DNA from: Thermoplasmata archaeon
GTDB lineage: Archaea > Thermoplasmatota > Penumbrarchaeia > Penumbrarchaeales > Penumbrarchaeaceae
Assembly: GCA_023145185.1 (NCBI GenBank)
Contig: JAGLEG010000274.1
Location: 1-7,888, forward strand
Length of the DNA stretch: 7,888 bases
Direction: 5' to 3'
Shown here: in pieces, positions 1-6,024 of the stretch
Layout: the number at the start of each line of letters is the position of its first letter
Position numbering within the stretch: the first letter of the stretch is position 1
Notes under the pieces: generated by a model
What the model saw: the letters and a program-made list of their open reading frames with translations, nothing else
What the model was told of the DNA's origin: nothing
Database searches by the model: none
Position numbers and translations under genes: made by a program

Positions 1-251
1 TCTACTACAACTTCTACGTCTACAAGTATGCCACCGGGTACTCTGCGGCAACGGACATCTCAAGGAGGATACTATCGGGCGAGGAGGGGGCCCTTGAGGG
101 GTACCTGAGCATGCTGAAGGCCGGCAGGTCAAAGCCACCCCTGGAGCTCCTGAAGATGGCGGGTGTGGACCTCTCCAGTCCCGAGCCCATCAGGAGAGGG
201 CTTGAGGTCTTCGACTCCCTTGTCACCGAACTGGACGAGCTGATAGAGTGA
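1..251 (+). CDS. pepF: Oligoendopeptidase F-like M3 zinc metallopeptidase, C-terminal fragment
   Basis: This is the last 82 codons of a gene that begins before the window; the reading frame starts at base 3 and ends with TGA at 249-251. The fragment opens with YYNFYVYKYATGYSAA, the conserved block near the end of PepF/M3B peptidases whose tyrosines line the substrate cleft. It continues with the usual PepF tail: a GEEGALEGYLSMLKAG segment, then a P-x-E-L-L-K-x-A-G-V-D-L block and a final helix ending in LDELIE. PepF enzymes are cytoplasmic and hydrolyse short peptides. The HExxH zinc site would lie upstream, outside the window, so activity cannot be judged here. The tail has normal family length and shows no sign of truncation at its 3' end. 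The family call is by recognised motif, not by alignment. Confidence 0.88.
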   Translation, partial: YYNFYVYKYATGYSAATDISRRILSGEEGALEGYLSMLKAGRSKPPLELLKMAGVDLSSPEPIRRGLEVFDSLVTELDELIE

Positions 252-308
252 TACAAAAGTGTACAATTGGGGTTCAGTCCCATATTGAGCAGTAAAAACC
301 AAAAATTA

Positions 309-325
309 CTATATCAATATATATC
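309..325 (+). promoter_or_regulatory. TATA-box (box A) region for the EamA transporter gene
   Basis: An A/T-rich stretch (ACTATATCAATATATAT) is centred about 24-26 nt before the GTG at 345. That is the spacing expected between archaeal box A and the transcription start. It suggests a leaderless mRNA beginning at or next to the GTG, which agrees with the lack of a Shine-Dalgarno sequence there. This is inferred from spacing only. Confidence 0.5.
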
Positions 326-344
326 CGTTAGCTGTTGGTTCAAT

Positions 345-1226
345 GTGGAGCAGCAGACGAGAGCCTACATCTGGGCACTGGCGGCCGTTCTGATATGGTC
401 CACGGTCGCATCCGCATTCAAGCTCACACTTGCCTATCTCCAGCCCATTCAGCTTCTGCTTCTCTCGACCATGGTATCATCCGTGGCGATGCTGGTCGTC
501 ATCGCATTCCAGGGAAAGCTGAAGAAACTTCACAAGTTGAGTTACGACCCCAGGAGGATGATGAAATATGCGCTTCTTGGCCTGCTGAACCCATTCATCT
601 ATTACGTGGTGCTGTTCGAAGCATATTCAAGGCTCCCCGCACAGGAGGCCCAACCGCTCAACTACACCTGGCCCATAGCTCTTGTCATCCTCTCCATCGT
701 CTTTCTGAAACAGAAGGTGACGTCAAGGGCCATTCTGGGGATCCTCCTGGGTTTCGTGGGAGTGGTGGTCATCACCACACATGGTAGCGTCTCCCTGCCG
801 GATAAGGGCTCAATTATCGGCATCACACTGGCACTGTTGAGCGCCCTTATATGGGCCTCCTTCTGGACGTTGAACCTGAGGGATAGGCAGGACGACGTGA
901 TCCGGCTCTTCGCAGCCTTCTCGTTCTCGCTGCCAGCCATCCTTCTGGTCGCCGTTCTCACAACCGGAGTTGAGTTCAGCTCTCCGGAGGGGATCTCCGG
1001 TGCGATCTACATCGGCCTGTTCGAGATGGGGTTCGCATTCCTTATCTGGAACAGGGCATTGAAACTCTCAAAGACGACGGCCAGCGTTTCAAGCCTTATC
1101 TACCTCGTACCGTTCCTGTCGTTGATCCCCATCTACCTTCTCGTCGGTGAGGGGATCCGAATAACAACGATCATGGGATTGGTTCTGATACTCTCGGGGA
1201 TCATCCTTGGCCGCTATCGGTCGTAG
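345..1226 (+). CDS. EamA/DMT-superfamily membrane transporter
   Basis: A 293-residue, very hydrophobic protein with about ten membrane helices in two similar halves (roughly residues 8-145 and 155-290). This is the standard layout of EamA-domain drug/metabolite transporters such as RhaT- or YdcZ-like permeases. The first half holds the family signature region Q-P-L-N-Y-T-W-P (about 103-110), followed by a helix and a basic loop (FLKQKVTSRA). The second half has the matching SLIYLVPFLSLIPIYLLVGE segment, in which a conserved Glu (residue 269) precedes the last helix. The substrate cannot be told from sequence; relatives export amino acids or other small metabolites. The frame stays open upstream to a TTG at 267, but GTG 345 is preferred because the first helix begins eight residues later and a TATA element lies at leaderless distance. 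The last 26 bp overlap the end of the convergent CDF gene. Confidence 0.88.
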   Translation: MEQQTRAYIWALAAVLIWSTVASAFKLTLAYLQPIQLLLLSTMVSSVAMLVVIAFQGKLKKLHKLSYDPRRMMKYALLGLLNPFIYYVVLFEAYSRLPAQEAQPLNYTWPIALVILSIVFLKQKVTSRAILGILLGFVGVVVITTHGSVSLPDKGSIIGITLALLSALIWASFWTLNLRDRQDDVIRLFAAFSFSLPAILLVAVLTTGVEFSSPEGISGAIYIGLFEMGFAFLIWNRALKLSKTTASVSSLIYLVPFLSLIPIYLLVGEGIRITTIMGLVLILSGIILGRYRS

Positions 1227-2166
1227 AACAGCTGTTGTAATCCCTGCAGTCATCATGCTCTTTACACGGCTCCACATGTATCGTTATGAAGGTCTCCTCC
1301 CCGTACTCCCGCCGGATCATATCCTCCACCTCCGTGGCGACATCGTGAGACTCCACGACCGTCATGTGTCCACATAGCTGTATGTGCATCTCCATGGCCT
1401 TCCTGCTTCCCACCTTTCTCGTCCTGAGCCCGTGGACCCCCTGTATCAATTCGTTCTCCATCACCATCTCGATGATATTCTTTTTAGTAACTTCATCCAG
1501 CGACCCCTCCAGCAGCTCGTAGACCGAATCTCGGATTATCACTGCCCCCACCCTGAATATGAGAAAAGATACAAGGACAGCGGCTATGGGGTCGAGGATG
1601 GTCCATACTCCCCCCAGGAGGATTGCCCCGCCTACACCTGCAAAGGTCCCTACGGAGGATAGGGCGTCCGACCTGTGATGCCAGGCGTTGGCGAGGAGGG
1701 CGGAGCTGTCTATCCTCTCCGCCTCCTTTTTCGTTACCCTGTATATCCACTCCTTCGACAGTATGGAAACCCCTGCCGCAGCAAGCGCTATCCATCCGGG
1801 CCTATCAATGGACCCGCCCTCCAGTATCTCATTGATCTTGATTATTCCAGAATATAGTATGCCGAGCGACACCCCGATAAGCACAAGTCCGATCAGCGTG
1901 GTTATCAGCGTCTCGATCTTCCCGTGTCCGAACTGGTGATCGTCGTCCACAGGCTTCTTCACCATGTGGAAGCCAAATATCACCCCCAGATCCGTGGCGA
2001 AGTCGGAAATTGAATGAACACCGTCCGCCAGAAGCGCCGAGCTTCTTCCGAAGATGCCCGCAGCGATCTTTAGACCGGAGAGAAGGACGTTCAGGACGAA
2101 GCCCATCCAGGTAACCCTGATAGCCCGTCCAGTCCTTTCCTCCGTCTCCATACGGTCGTCCCTCAT
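1201..2166 (-). CDS. CDF-family (cation diffusion facilitator) zinc-type divalent metal exporter
   Basis: A 321-residue transporter of the CDF family, expected to export Zn2+ or a similar divalent metal in exchange for protons across the cytoplasmic membrane. Helix 2 carries HSISD (H51, D55) and helix 5 carries HHRSD (H163, D167). Together they give the HxxxD/HxxxD tetrahedral site typical of zinc-selecting CDFs. The FGHGKIE motif (79-85) after helix 2 is also characteristic. Residues about 222-300 form the cytoplasmic ZT-dimer domain. The extreme C-terminus is rich in Cys, His and Asp (C301, H304, D305, D306, C307, C313), a possible extra metal-binding tail. ATG 2166 is chosen over in-frame GTG 2172 because it lies about 25 nt from a TATA element, giving a leaderless transcript. 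The metal is inferred from the site residues; Mn or Fe cannot be excluded. Confidence 0.93.
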   Translation of the reverse strand: MRDDRMETEERTGRAIRVTWMGFVLNVLLSGLKIAAGIFGRSSALLADGVHSISDFATDLGVIFGFHMVKKPVDDDHQFGHGKIETLITTLIGLVLIGVSLGILYSGIIKINEILEGGSIDRPGWIALAAAGVSILSKEWIYRVTKKEAERIDSSALLANAWHHRSDALSSVGTFAGVGGAILLGGVWTILDPIAAVLVSFLIFRVGAVIIRDSVYELLEGSLDEVTKKNIIEMVMENELIQGVHGLRTRKVGSRKAMEMHIQLCGHMTVVESHDVATEVEDMIRREYGEETFITIHVEPCKEHDDCRDYNSCSTTDSGQG

Positions 2167-2182
2167 CAACACCTACAAGATG

Positions 2183-2200
2183 CGTTTATTAAATACTTTA
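2183..2200 (-). promoter_or_regulatory. TATA-box region for the CDF exporter gene
   Basis: Read on the minus strand this is AAAGTATTTAATAAACGC. The TTTAATAA core is centred near 2190, about 25 nt upstream of the ATG at 2166, fitting archaeal box A with a leaderless start. It shares the divergent region 2167-2279 with the GNAT promoter. No clear metal-responsive operator was recognised there. Confidence 0.5.
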
Positions 2201-2241
2201 TCAAATGTTAGCGACACCTCACGTTTTTAGGGGATTCACAT

Positions 2242-2257
2242 AAAAAGGTTTATACAT
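2242..2257 (+). promoter_or_regulatory. BRE plus TATA box for the GNAT/DUF2156 operon
   Basis: AAAAAGGTTTATACAT combines a purine-rich BRE-like part (AAAAAGG) with a TATA core (TTTATACAT) centred near 2253. The ATG at 2280 lies 27 nt downstream of that centre, the usual distance to an archaeal transcription start. The earlier in-frame ATG at 2271 would be only 18 nt away, too close to be transcribed. This element decides the start chosen for the next gene. An identical 11-mer (AAAAGGTTTAT) recurs at 6384-6394. Confidence 0.6.
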
Positions 2258-2279
2258 ACAGAATATTGCAATGAACAGC

Positions 2280-2693
2280 ATGAATGGTGAACTGATAGTT
2301 GAAGCCGTCAGGGAATGGCCGGAGGATAGGATCGTCGAGCTCTACAGGGCGGGGGGATGGTGGAAGGAGGATTACGACCTTTCAGGCATACGGCCGATGA
2401 TCCAGGGGAGCTTTCTCTTCGTTGTCGCAAGGATAGATGATATGACAGTGGGAATGGGAAGGGCGATATCCGACGGGGTGAGCGACGCCTACATTCAGGA
2501 CGTGGTGGTCCTACCAGAATACAGAAAAAAGGGGATAGGGGGGAAGATCATCAGGATACTCGTGGATACCTGCAGGGAGAAGGGGCTGGTCTGGATCGGC
2601 CTGATCGCGGAGGAGGGATCGGAGGATCTCTACAGGGAGATGGGATTCGGGCAGTTCCCTGGAACTCCAATGCTTTTTTCCGGAGGCGATTGA
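2280..2693 (+). CDS. GNAT-family N-acetyltransferase
   Basis: A 137-residue single-domain GNAT protein, predicted to transfer an acetyl group from acetyl-CoA to an amine in the cytoplasm. The N-terminal part has the WWKEDYDLSG segment common in small GNATs. It is followed by strands containing FVVAR and VGMGRAISDG (about 47-66) and the central strand DVVVLPEY. Motif A follows as R82-K-K-G85-I-G87-G88-K, matching the Q/R-x-x-G-x-G/A pyrophosphate-binding loop for CoA. The C-terminal motif B region has Y118 in LYREMGF, the usual position of the general-acid tyrosine. The substrate is unknown; the family acts on protein N-termini, lysines, polyamines, aminoglycosides and others. An upstream in-frame ATG at 2271 would add three residues. 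The gene ends 1 nt before the DUF2156 gene, so the two are surely co-transcribed. Confidence 0.9.
   Translation: MNGELIVEAVREWPEDRIVELYRAGGWWKEDYDLSGIRPMIQGSFLFVVARIDDMTVGMGRAISDGVSDAYIQDVVVLPEYRKKGIGGKIIRILVDTCREKGLVWIGLIAEEGSEDLYREMGFGQFPGTPMLFSGGD
2682..2690 (+). promoter_or_regulatory. Shine-Dalgarno site for the DUF2156 gene
   Basis: GGAGGCGAT lies inside the last codons of the GNAT gene, with GGAGG ending 8 nt before the ATG at 2695. It closely matches the complement of the archaeal 16S rRNA 3' end (GGAGGTGAT). It supports translation of the second operon gene by internal initiation or coupling. Confidence 0.65.
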
Positions 2694-2694
2694 T

Positions 2695-3570
2695 ATGCTC
2701 TCGCTGGATGATTTCAAGGTGCTGGATATCTCGGACCTGCAAACCTATCGGGACCTCAAGGGTGAGATACCGCACAGCGACTATCTCTTCTCGACCATGT
2801 TCAGCTGGGGAGGTTACATGGAATACTCCCACGTGGCAGTTGGGGATAATATCGTACTTCTCACCAGATTGGATGATTGGAGCTGTCTCCGTCCACCGTT
2901 AGGACCCTGGAACGAGGAGCTTATGGGTGAGGTGATCGACCTTGCCAGGAAACACGGGCTCTACCTGAGCATGACGTGGCCATCAGCAAAGGAGAGGATC
3001 GAGGCCTCTTTCCCCGATATCGAGTTCGAGCCCCTTCGGGACTATTACGATTACGTGTACAGTTCCCGGGACCTGGCGGACCTGCCGGGCAAACCTTACC
3101 TCAAGGTCAGGAACCAGATAAACAAGTTCAGAAGGAACTACAGATACGAGGTCGAAAAGGTGGACCACTCCAATTTCGATGAGGTCCACGACCTGATCGA
3201 CGAGTGGTGCAAGATGAAGGATTGCGAGGGAGATCCCTCGCTCAAAGGGGAGAAGATGGCCGTACAGATCTCCATTGACAACATGTTCGACCTGAACCTG
3301 TCCGGACTTGCCCTGAGGATAAACGATAAGCTTGAGGCCGTGTCGGTATTCGAGAGGATGAACGACGATATGGCCGTGATCCACTTCGAGAAGGCGATGC
3401 CCAGGTACGAGGGTATCTATCAGGCCATCAACAACGAGACGGCGAGGGAGCTGGTGGATAAGTACACCTACATCAACCGTGAGTCCGACATGGGGGTCCC
3501 GGGCCTCCGCTTCGCCAAGGAAAAATACAGACCCCACCGTATGCTTGAGGTCTATTTCACCAAACTATGA
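2695..3570 (+). CDS. DUF2156 / LPG-synthase-C-like protein with tandem GNAT-type fold
   Basis: A 291-residue soluble protein of the DUF2156 family, related to the catalytic C-terminal domain of bacterial MprF, which moves lysine or alanine from aminoacyl-tRNA to phosphatidylglycerol. Recognised family blocks are DYYDYVYSSRDLADLPGKPY (116-135), the basic VRNQINKFRRNY stretch (138-149), FEKAMPRYEGIYQAIN (231-246) and the C-terminal INRESDMGVPGLRFAKEKYRP (260-280). Unlike MprF it has no membrane flippase domain, so it is a stand-alone enzyme. Archaeal lipids differ from bacterial phosphatidylglycerol, and the natural acceptor may be a lipid, a peptide or a protein N-terminus. The start ATG is backed by a strong Shine-Dalgarno site, and the gene follows the GNAT gene after 1 nt, suggesting a shared role. 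Its 3' end overlaps the convergent methyltransferase gene by 6 bp. The family call is firm; the reaction is inferred only. Confidence 0.88.
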   Translation: MLSLDDFKVLDISDLQTYRDLKGEIPHSDYLFSTMFSWGGYMEYSHVAVGDNIVLLTRLDDWSCLRPPLGPWNEELMGEVIDLARKHGLYLSMTWPSAKERIEASFPDIEFEPLRDYYDYVYSSRDLADLPGKPYLKVRNQINKFRRNYRYEVEKVDHSNFDEVHDLIDEWCKMKDCEGDPSLKGEKMAVQISIDNMFDLNLSGLALRINDKLEAVSVFERMNDDMAVIHFEKAMPRYEGIYQAINNETARELVDKYTYINRESDMGVPGLRFAKEKYRPHRMLEVYFTKL

Positions 3571-4758
3571 TCGGTTCTGTTCCAGTTTAAGGAACCTTTT
3601 TTTCATTGAGAAATCCACATCCCCTTTCACCGCTCCCAGACCTGATCTGATCAGATGGGAGTTGATGAATATCCTGTTCTTGAGATAGACGTAGAGGTGG
3701 TCATGGCCCTCCTCCGATCTCAGATATACCTGCCTGTTCCTCACCAGGTCGTGCAGGTAGCGCCTGGTACCCTCTGGATCCACTATCTCCACCCCCAGGA
3801 ATCCTATCACCCTCCCGTCCGAAAGAGTGATCGTATCCGTCCCCGTATCAACCACCTTCAACAGCTGTTTGCGATCCTCGACCATATCCTCCATCTGGGG
3901 CTGCGCGTCCCTGATCCTTGGCATATAGTCGACGGCTGGAATATCACCTGCCTCCGTCCGGATAAGCTCGATATCCTTCATGAGGTCTCCCAGCTTCTCC
4001 TCCATGATCGGCAGGAAATCGTCGTTGATCTCGAAGCCGACCGGAACCCTCCCCTCCTCCATCGATGCCAATGCGGTGCTGCCGCTTCCCATGAAGGGGT
4101 CCAGCACCTGTTCGTTCCTGAACGAGAACATCTTGATCAGCCTGCGCGGCAGCTCCACCGGGAACATCGCCTCGTGGCCGATCTGCCTTGCCCCCTTGAA
4201 ATTCCAGTGGCCTGTGTGGTAAAGCTTCCAATCCTCCTTGGATAAAGCGGAGCCCTCCTTATCGGCCTTATCCATCTTTTTCGCCTTTCCAGGCTTCTTG
4301 AAAATGAGAATATATTCGTAATCTATCTCGATGATGCCGTTGGGGGGGTGTGGATATGACCCCATTATTGTGGCGCCGCCGGAGGTGTTCATGGTGGTCC
4401 TCTTCTGCCAGATGATGGACCCCATGGAATCGAATCCAATATCCTCGCACTGGGAGATGATCTCGGCGTGGAGAGGGATCACTTTGTAGCGGCCATATAC
4501 GGAGGACCTGGCGAACTGGTCACCTATGTTGATGCAGAGCCTCCTCCCCGGTAAGAGGACCCTGAAACACTCCATCCAGACGCGGTAGAGGTCCTTCAGG
4601 TAGTCGTGAAGGGAGTGCCCGTATCCTATCTGATCGGCCACGCCATAATCCTTGATGTGCCAGTACGGCGGTGAGGTTACGATCAGATCGATCTCACCAT
4701 CCTTCAGGACCGACATCTCCCTGCTGTCACCTATGAACGAACGCCCCTTTTTCATCAT
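3565..4758 (-). CDS. Orphan beta-class DNA methyltransferase (probable N4-cytosine) with SNase-like C-terminal domain
   Basis: A 397-residue S-adenosylmethionine-dependent DNA methyltransferase. The catalytic motif IV is TSPPYW (28-33). The SPPY form is typical of N4-cytosine enzymes, though some adenine enzymes are similar. The AdoMet-binding motif I, DPFMGSGST (220-228), followed by FEIN, comes after motif IV. This order defines the beta class (Pfam N6_N4_Mtase), and the middle (about 90-200) would be the target-recognition region. Residues about 299-391 form a separate domain resembling staphylococcal nuclease: VVDTGTDTITLSDGR, then FLGVEIVDPEG, then VYLKNRIFINSHLIRSGLG. The nuclease arginines are missing, so this part is probably a binding module. 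No restriction enzyme gene is adjacent, so it is an orphan in this window. ATG 4758 is preferred; TTG 4785 is in frame, and ATG 4755 is the next codon. The gene overlaps the DUF2156 gene tail to tail by 6 bp. Confidence 0.9.
   Translation of the reverse strand: MMKKGRSFIGDSREMSVLKDGEIDLIVTSPPYWHIKDYGVADQIGYGHSLHDYLKDLYRVWMECFRVLLPGRRLCINIGDQFARSSVYGRYKVIPLHAEIISQCEDIGFDSMGSIIWQKRTTMNTSGGATIMGSYPHPPNGIIEIDYEYILIFKKPGKAKKMDKADKEGSALSKEDWKLYHTGHWNFKGARQIGHEAMFPVELPRRLIKMFSFRNEQVLDPFMGSGSTALASMEEGRVPVGFEINDDFLPIMEEKLGDLMKDIELIRTEAGDIPAVDYMPRIRDAQPQMEDMVEDRKQLLKVVDTGTDTITLSDGRVIGFLGVEIVDPEGTRRYLHDLVRNRQVYLRSEEGHDHLYVYLKNRIFINSHLIRSGLGAVKGDVDFSMKKRFLKLEQNRS
3597..3603 (+). terminator. Candidate poly-T terminator of the GNAT/DUF2156 operon
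   Basis: Seven T residues follow the small AAGGAACCTT palindrome (3589-3598), 27 nt after the DUF2156 stop codon. Runs of T are the main intrinsic termination signal in archaea. The run lies inside the coding part of the opposing methyltransferase gene, where it also encodes lysines, so it could be incidental. Confidence 0.35.
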
Positions 4759-4799
4759 CTCTTGACCCCGCTCTGCGCTAATCAACCTTTCTATGAGGC

Positions 4800-4819
4800 G
4801 GTAGAACTATTTTTCTACC
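4800..4819. repeat. Perfect 7-bp inverted repeat in the methyltransferase/membrane-protein divergent region
   Basis: GGTAGAA and TTCTACC are separated by six bases (CTATTT). The A/T-rich centre is a plausible box A on both strands: about 26 nt from the TTG at 4785 on the minus strand, and upstream of the gene at 4862 on the plus strand. An inverted repeat over a TATA box is the expected form of an operator for a dimeric regulator. No regulator gene is next to it, so the role is inferred. Confidence 0.45.
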
Positions 4820-4845
4820 ATCAGGGTAATTCTCCTGTTGAGGTA

Positions 4846-4852
4846 GGGAGGT
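4846..4852 (+). promoter_or_regulatory. Shine-Dalgarno site for the membrane protein gene
   Basis: GGGAGGT ends 9 nt before the ATG at 4862 and matches the anti-Shine-Dalgarno end of 16S rRNA. It fixes that ATG as the start and shows that this transcript has a leader, unlike several neighbours. Confidence 0.6.
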
Positions 4853-4861
4853 AGATCGACC

Positions 4862-5695
4862 ATGGACCATAATACCGGCAAGGATCTCTTCTATCCGTAC
4901 AAGAGGGTATGGGAGGCCCTCAAGGCGAACCAGTCGGGGTTCCTCAATCTGGGGCTGGTATCCCTGATCATCAGATTGATCATCAATGCAGTTTCGATGG
5001 TATTGGTCATGCCGTTCGTTTTCATATTCCTCATTATCTACATGGTCGTCGTGGTGATGACGATGGGATCGACCATGATATCGGTGTTGGATCCCTCGAA
5101 TGGTGGCATCTACTTCGTGATCGGCCTGCTGGTGCTCTGTATAGCCGGCCTCTTTCTGATGATGTTGTACACTGCCATGGTGGTCCTCATCAACACGATG
5201 TACAACAGCGAGTCCATCTTCATTGCAGAGAAGTTGAAAAAGGCCCGGAGGGGGGAAGAGATCGATATCGAAGGCTCCTTCAAGGAGATCAGGTCCAGAT
5301 GGAAGGAGATCGTGAAAAAAGGATTTGTCCTGACCCTGCTCAGCGTGGGGTGCGGACTGGTCATCTTCATCGTCATCCTGCCGATCATGTTCGTGCCGTA
5401 TATCGGCTACATCTTCATGTATGCGATCATCTTCATCCTATCCCCATTGCTGTCCTACGTTCTTGATATCTCCATACTGGGGATCGTCCGGGGGGGGAGG
5501 GTTCTCGATTCATTTTCCAATGGTGTGAAGGGGATCTTCGGGAATAAAAAGGGTCTGGGCTATTACTATCTCCTCCACCTGGGTTTGATGATCGTATCCT
5601 CTTTCATATTCCCGCTGGCGTTGATAGTGGGCATCATCCTTCCCATCATCACCAAGATGTTGATACTGGAGAACCCGGACCTGTTCGAGTACTGA
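4862..5695 (+). CDS. Multi-spanning membrane protein of unknown function
   Basis: A 277-residue integral membrane protein that I cannot assign to a named family with confidence. It begins with a short amphipathic cytoplasmic segment (residues 1-26, with a PYKRVWEALKAN helix). Two long hydrophobic regions follow (about 28-70 and 83-112). A charged cytoplasmic loop comes next (about 120-152, with EKLKKARRGEE and KEIRSRWKEI). Further hydrophobic segments lie at about 153-177, 180-208 and 235-268, giving roughly six helices. The layout, with an N-terminal PYK helix and repeated glycine/proline-rich helices, recalls DUF4013-like or glycerophosphodiesterase-membrane-domain-like archaeal proteins; this is only a guess. 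No catalytic motif is visible. It is transcribed away from the methyltransferase gene and has its own Shine-Dalgarno site. The stop lies 2 nt from the end of the opposing Cys-rich gene. Confidence 0.82.
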   Translation: MDHNTGKDLFYPYKRVWEALKANQSGFLNLGLVSLIIRLIINAVSMVLVMPFVFIFLIIYMVVVVMTMGSTMISVLDPSNGGIYFVIGLLVLCIAGLFLMMLYTAMVVLINTMYNSESIFIAEKLKKARRGEEIDIEGSFKEIRSRWKEIVKKGFVLTLLSVGCGLVIFIVILPIMFVPYIGYIFMYAIIFILSPLLSYVLDISILGIVRGGRVLDSFSNGVKGIFGNKKGLGYYYLLHLGLMIVSSFIFPLALIVGIILPIITKMLILENPDLFEY

Positions 5696-5697
5696 GA

Positions 5698-5886
5698 TCA
5701 CCTGGACGTTCTCATGTAGTTCTCGATCGAGCGGTCCCAGGTGGCCTCGACCTCTTTTGTGAAATAGCATCCGGGCAGCTCCCGTCGTTCCCTGTGGTAG
5801 GCCACGCACTCACAGCACTTTCCCTTTTTGGAACAGGCGTAAGTGCACGGGCACGATGCCCTGTTCGCCTCGATGTTGCACTCCAT
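5698..5886 (-). CDS. Small cysteine-rich DUF6485-like protein
   Basis: A 62-residue cytosolic protein with eight cysteines: C3, C12, C14, C18, C24, C25, C27 and C40. The pattern MECNIEAN, C-x-C, then GKCCECVAYHR and ELPGCYF matches what I recall of the DUF6485 family found in anaerobic bacteria and archaea. The function is unknown; the cysteine density suggests metal or Fe-S binding. The C-terminus (KEVEATWDRSIENYM) is likely a helix. The frame is open upstream to 6009, but the start is set at ATG 5886 because the family begins with this MEC block. A TATA element (ATAATTAA on this strand) lies about 29 nt upstream, fitting a near-leaderless transcript. The gene ends 2 nt from the stop of the convergent membrane protein gene. 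Confidence 0.8.
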   Translation of the reverse strand: MECNIEANRASCPCTYACSKKGKCCECVAYHRERRELPGCYFTKEVEATWDRSIENYMRTSR

Positions 5887-5910
5887 GGCCTGTGGAACGT
5901 CAACCCCATA

Positions 5911-5920
5911 GTTAATTATG
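5911..5920. promoter_or_regulatory. Palindromic TATA-like element, possibly bidirectional
   Basis: GTTAATTATG contains the perfect palindrome TAATTA (5913-5918). It is centred 29 nt from the ATG of the Cys-rich gene on the minus strand and 34 nt from the ATG of the small ORF at 5950 on the plus strand. Both distances allow archaeal initiation, so one box A could drive both directions. The leftward use is the better supported. Confidence 0.45.
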
Positions 5921-5949
5921 AGGTCTCCTCTTATCTCAAGTCGATCACC

Positions 5950-6024
5950 ATGGATGCTATCATGAGAAGAGGAAACACACGGGATAAGTTCGACCGTTAC
6001 AAGGATCACATGGATGGGTGGTGA
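5950..6024 (+). CDS. Possible 24-residue small ORF upstream of the DUF1294 gene
   Basis: ATG to TGA encodes a short, highly charged peptide (MDAIMRRGNTRDKFDRYKD then HMDGW), likely a single helix. It ends 6 nt before the TTG of the DUF1294 gene, and its last codons overlap the GGTGGTGAG ribosome-binding site of that gene. This arrangement allows translational coupling. A TATA-like element is about 34 nt upstream. No family is recognised. It could be a real microprotein, a leader peptide or an unused frame in the promoter region of the next gene. Confidence 0.3.
   Translation: MDAIMRRGNTRDKFDRYKDHMDGW

Noticed and set aside
2348..2545. G-rich runs in the GNAT gene, including GGGG-ATA-GGGGGG near 2533, resembling a G-quadruplex.
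   Set aside because: The runs are explained by GGG glycine and AGG/ATA codons, and they do not form four regularly spaced G-tracts.
2983..3537. 184-residue open frame on the minus strand inside the DUF2156 gene.
   Set aside because: It is a mirror of the conserved DUF2156 codons with no recognisable motif or start signals.
3655..4245. 196-residue open frame on the plus strand inside the methyltransferase gene.
   Set aside because: It lies antisense to the conserved DPFMGSGST region and is low-complexity His/Leu/Pro-rich, as expected from a shadow frame.
3565..4758. A restriction-modification or BREX/DISARM-like defence locus around the methyltransferase.
   Set aside because: No endonuclease, ATPase, helicase or specificity gene flanks it; neighbours are a DUF2156 protein and a membrane protein. 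The SNase-like domain lacks the catalytic arginines.
5887..6009. N-terminal extension of the Cys-rich protein to a start at 6009.
   Set aside because: The extension crosses the TATA element and has no family resemblance, while the family block starts at the MEC of ATG 5886.
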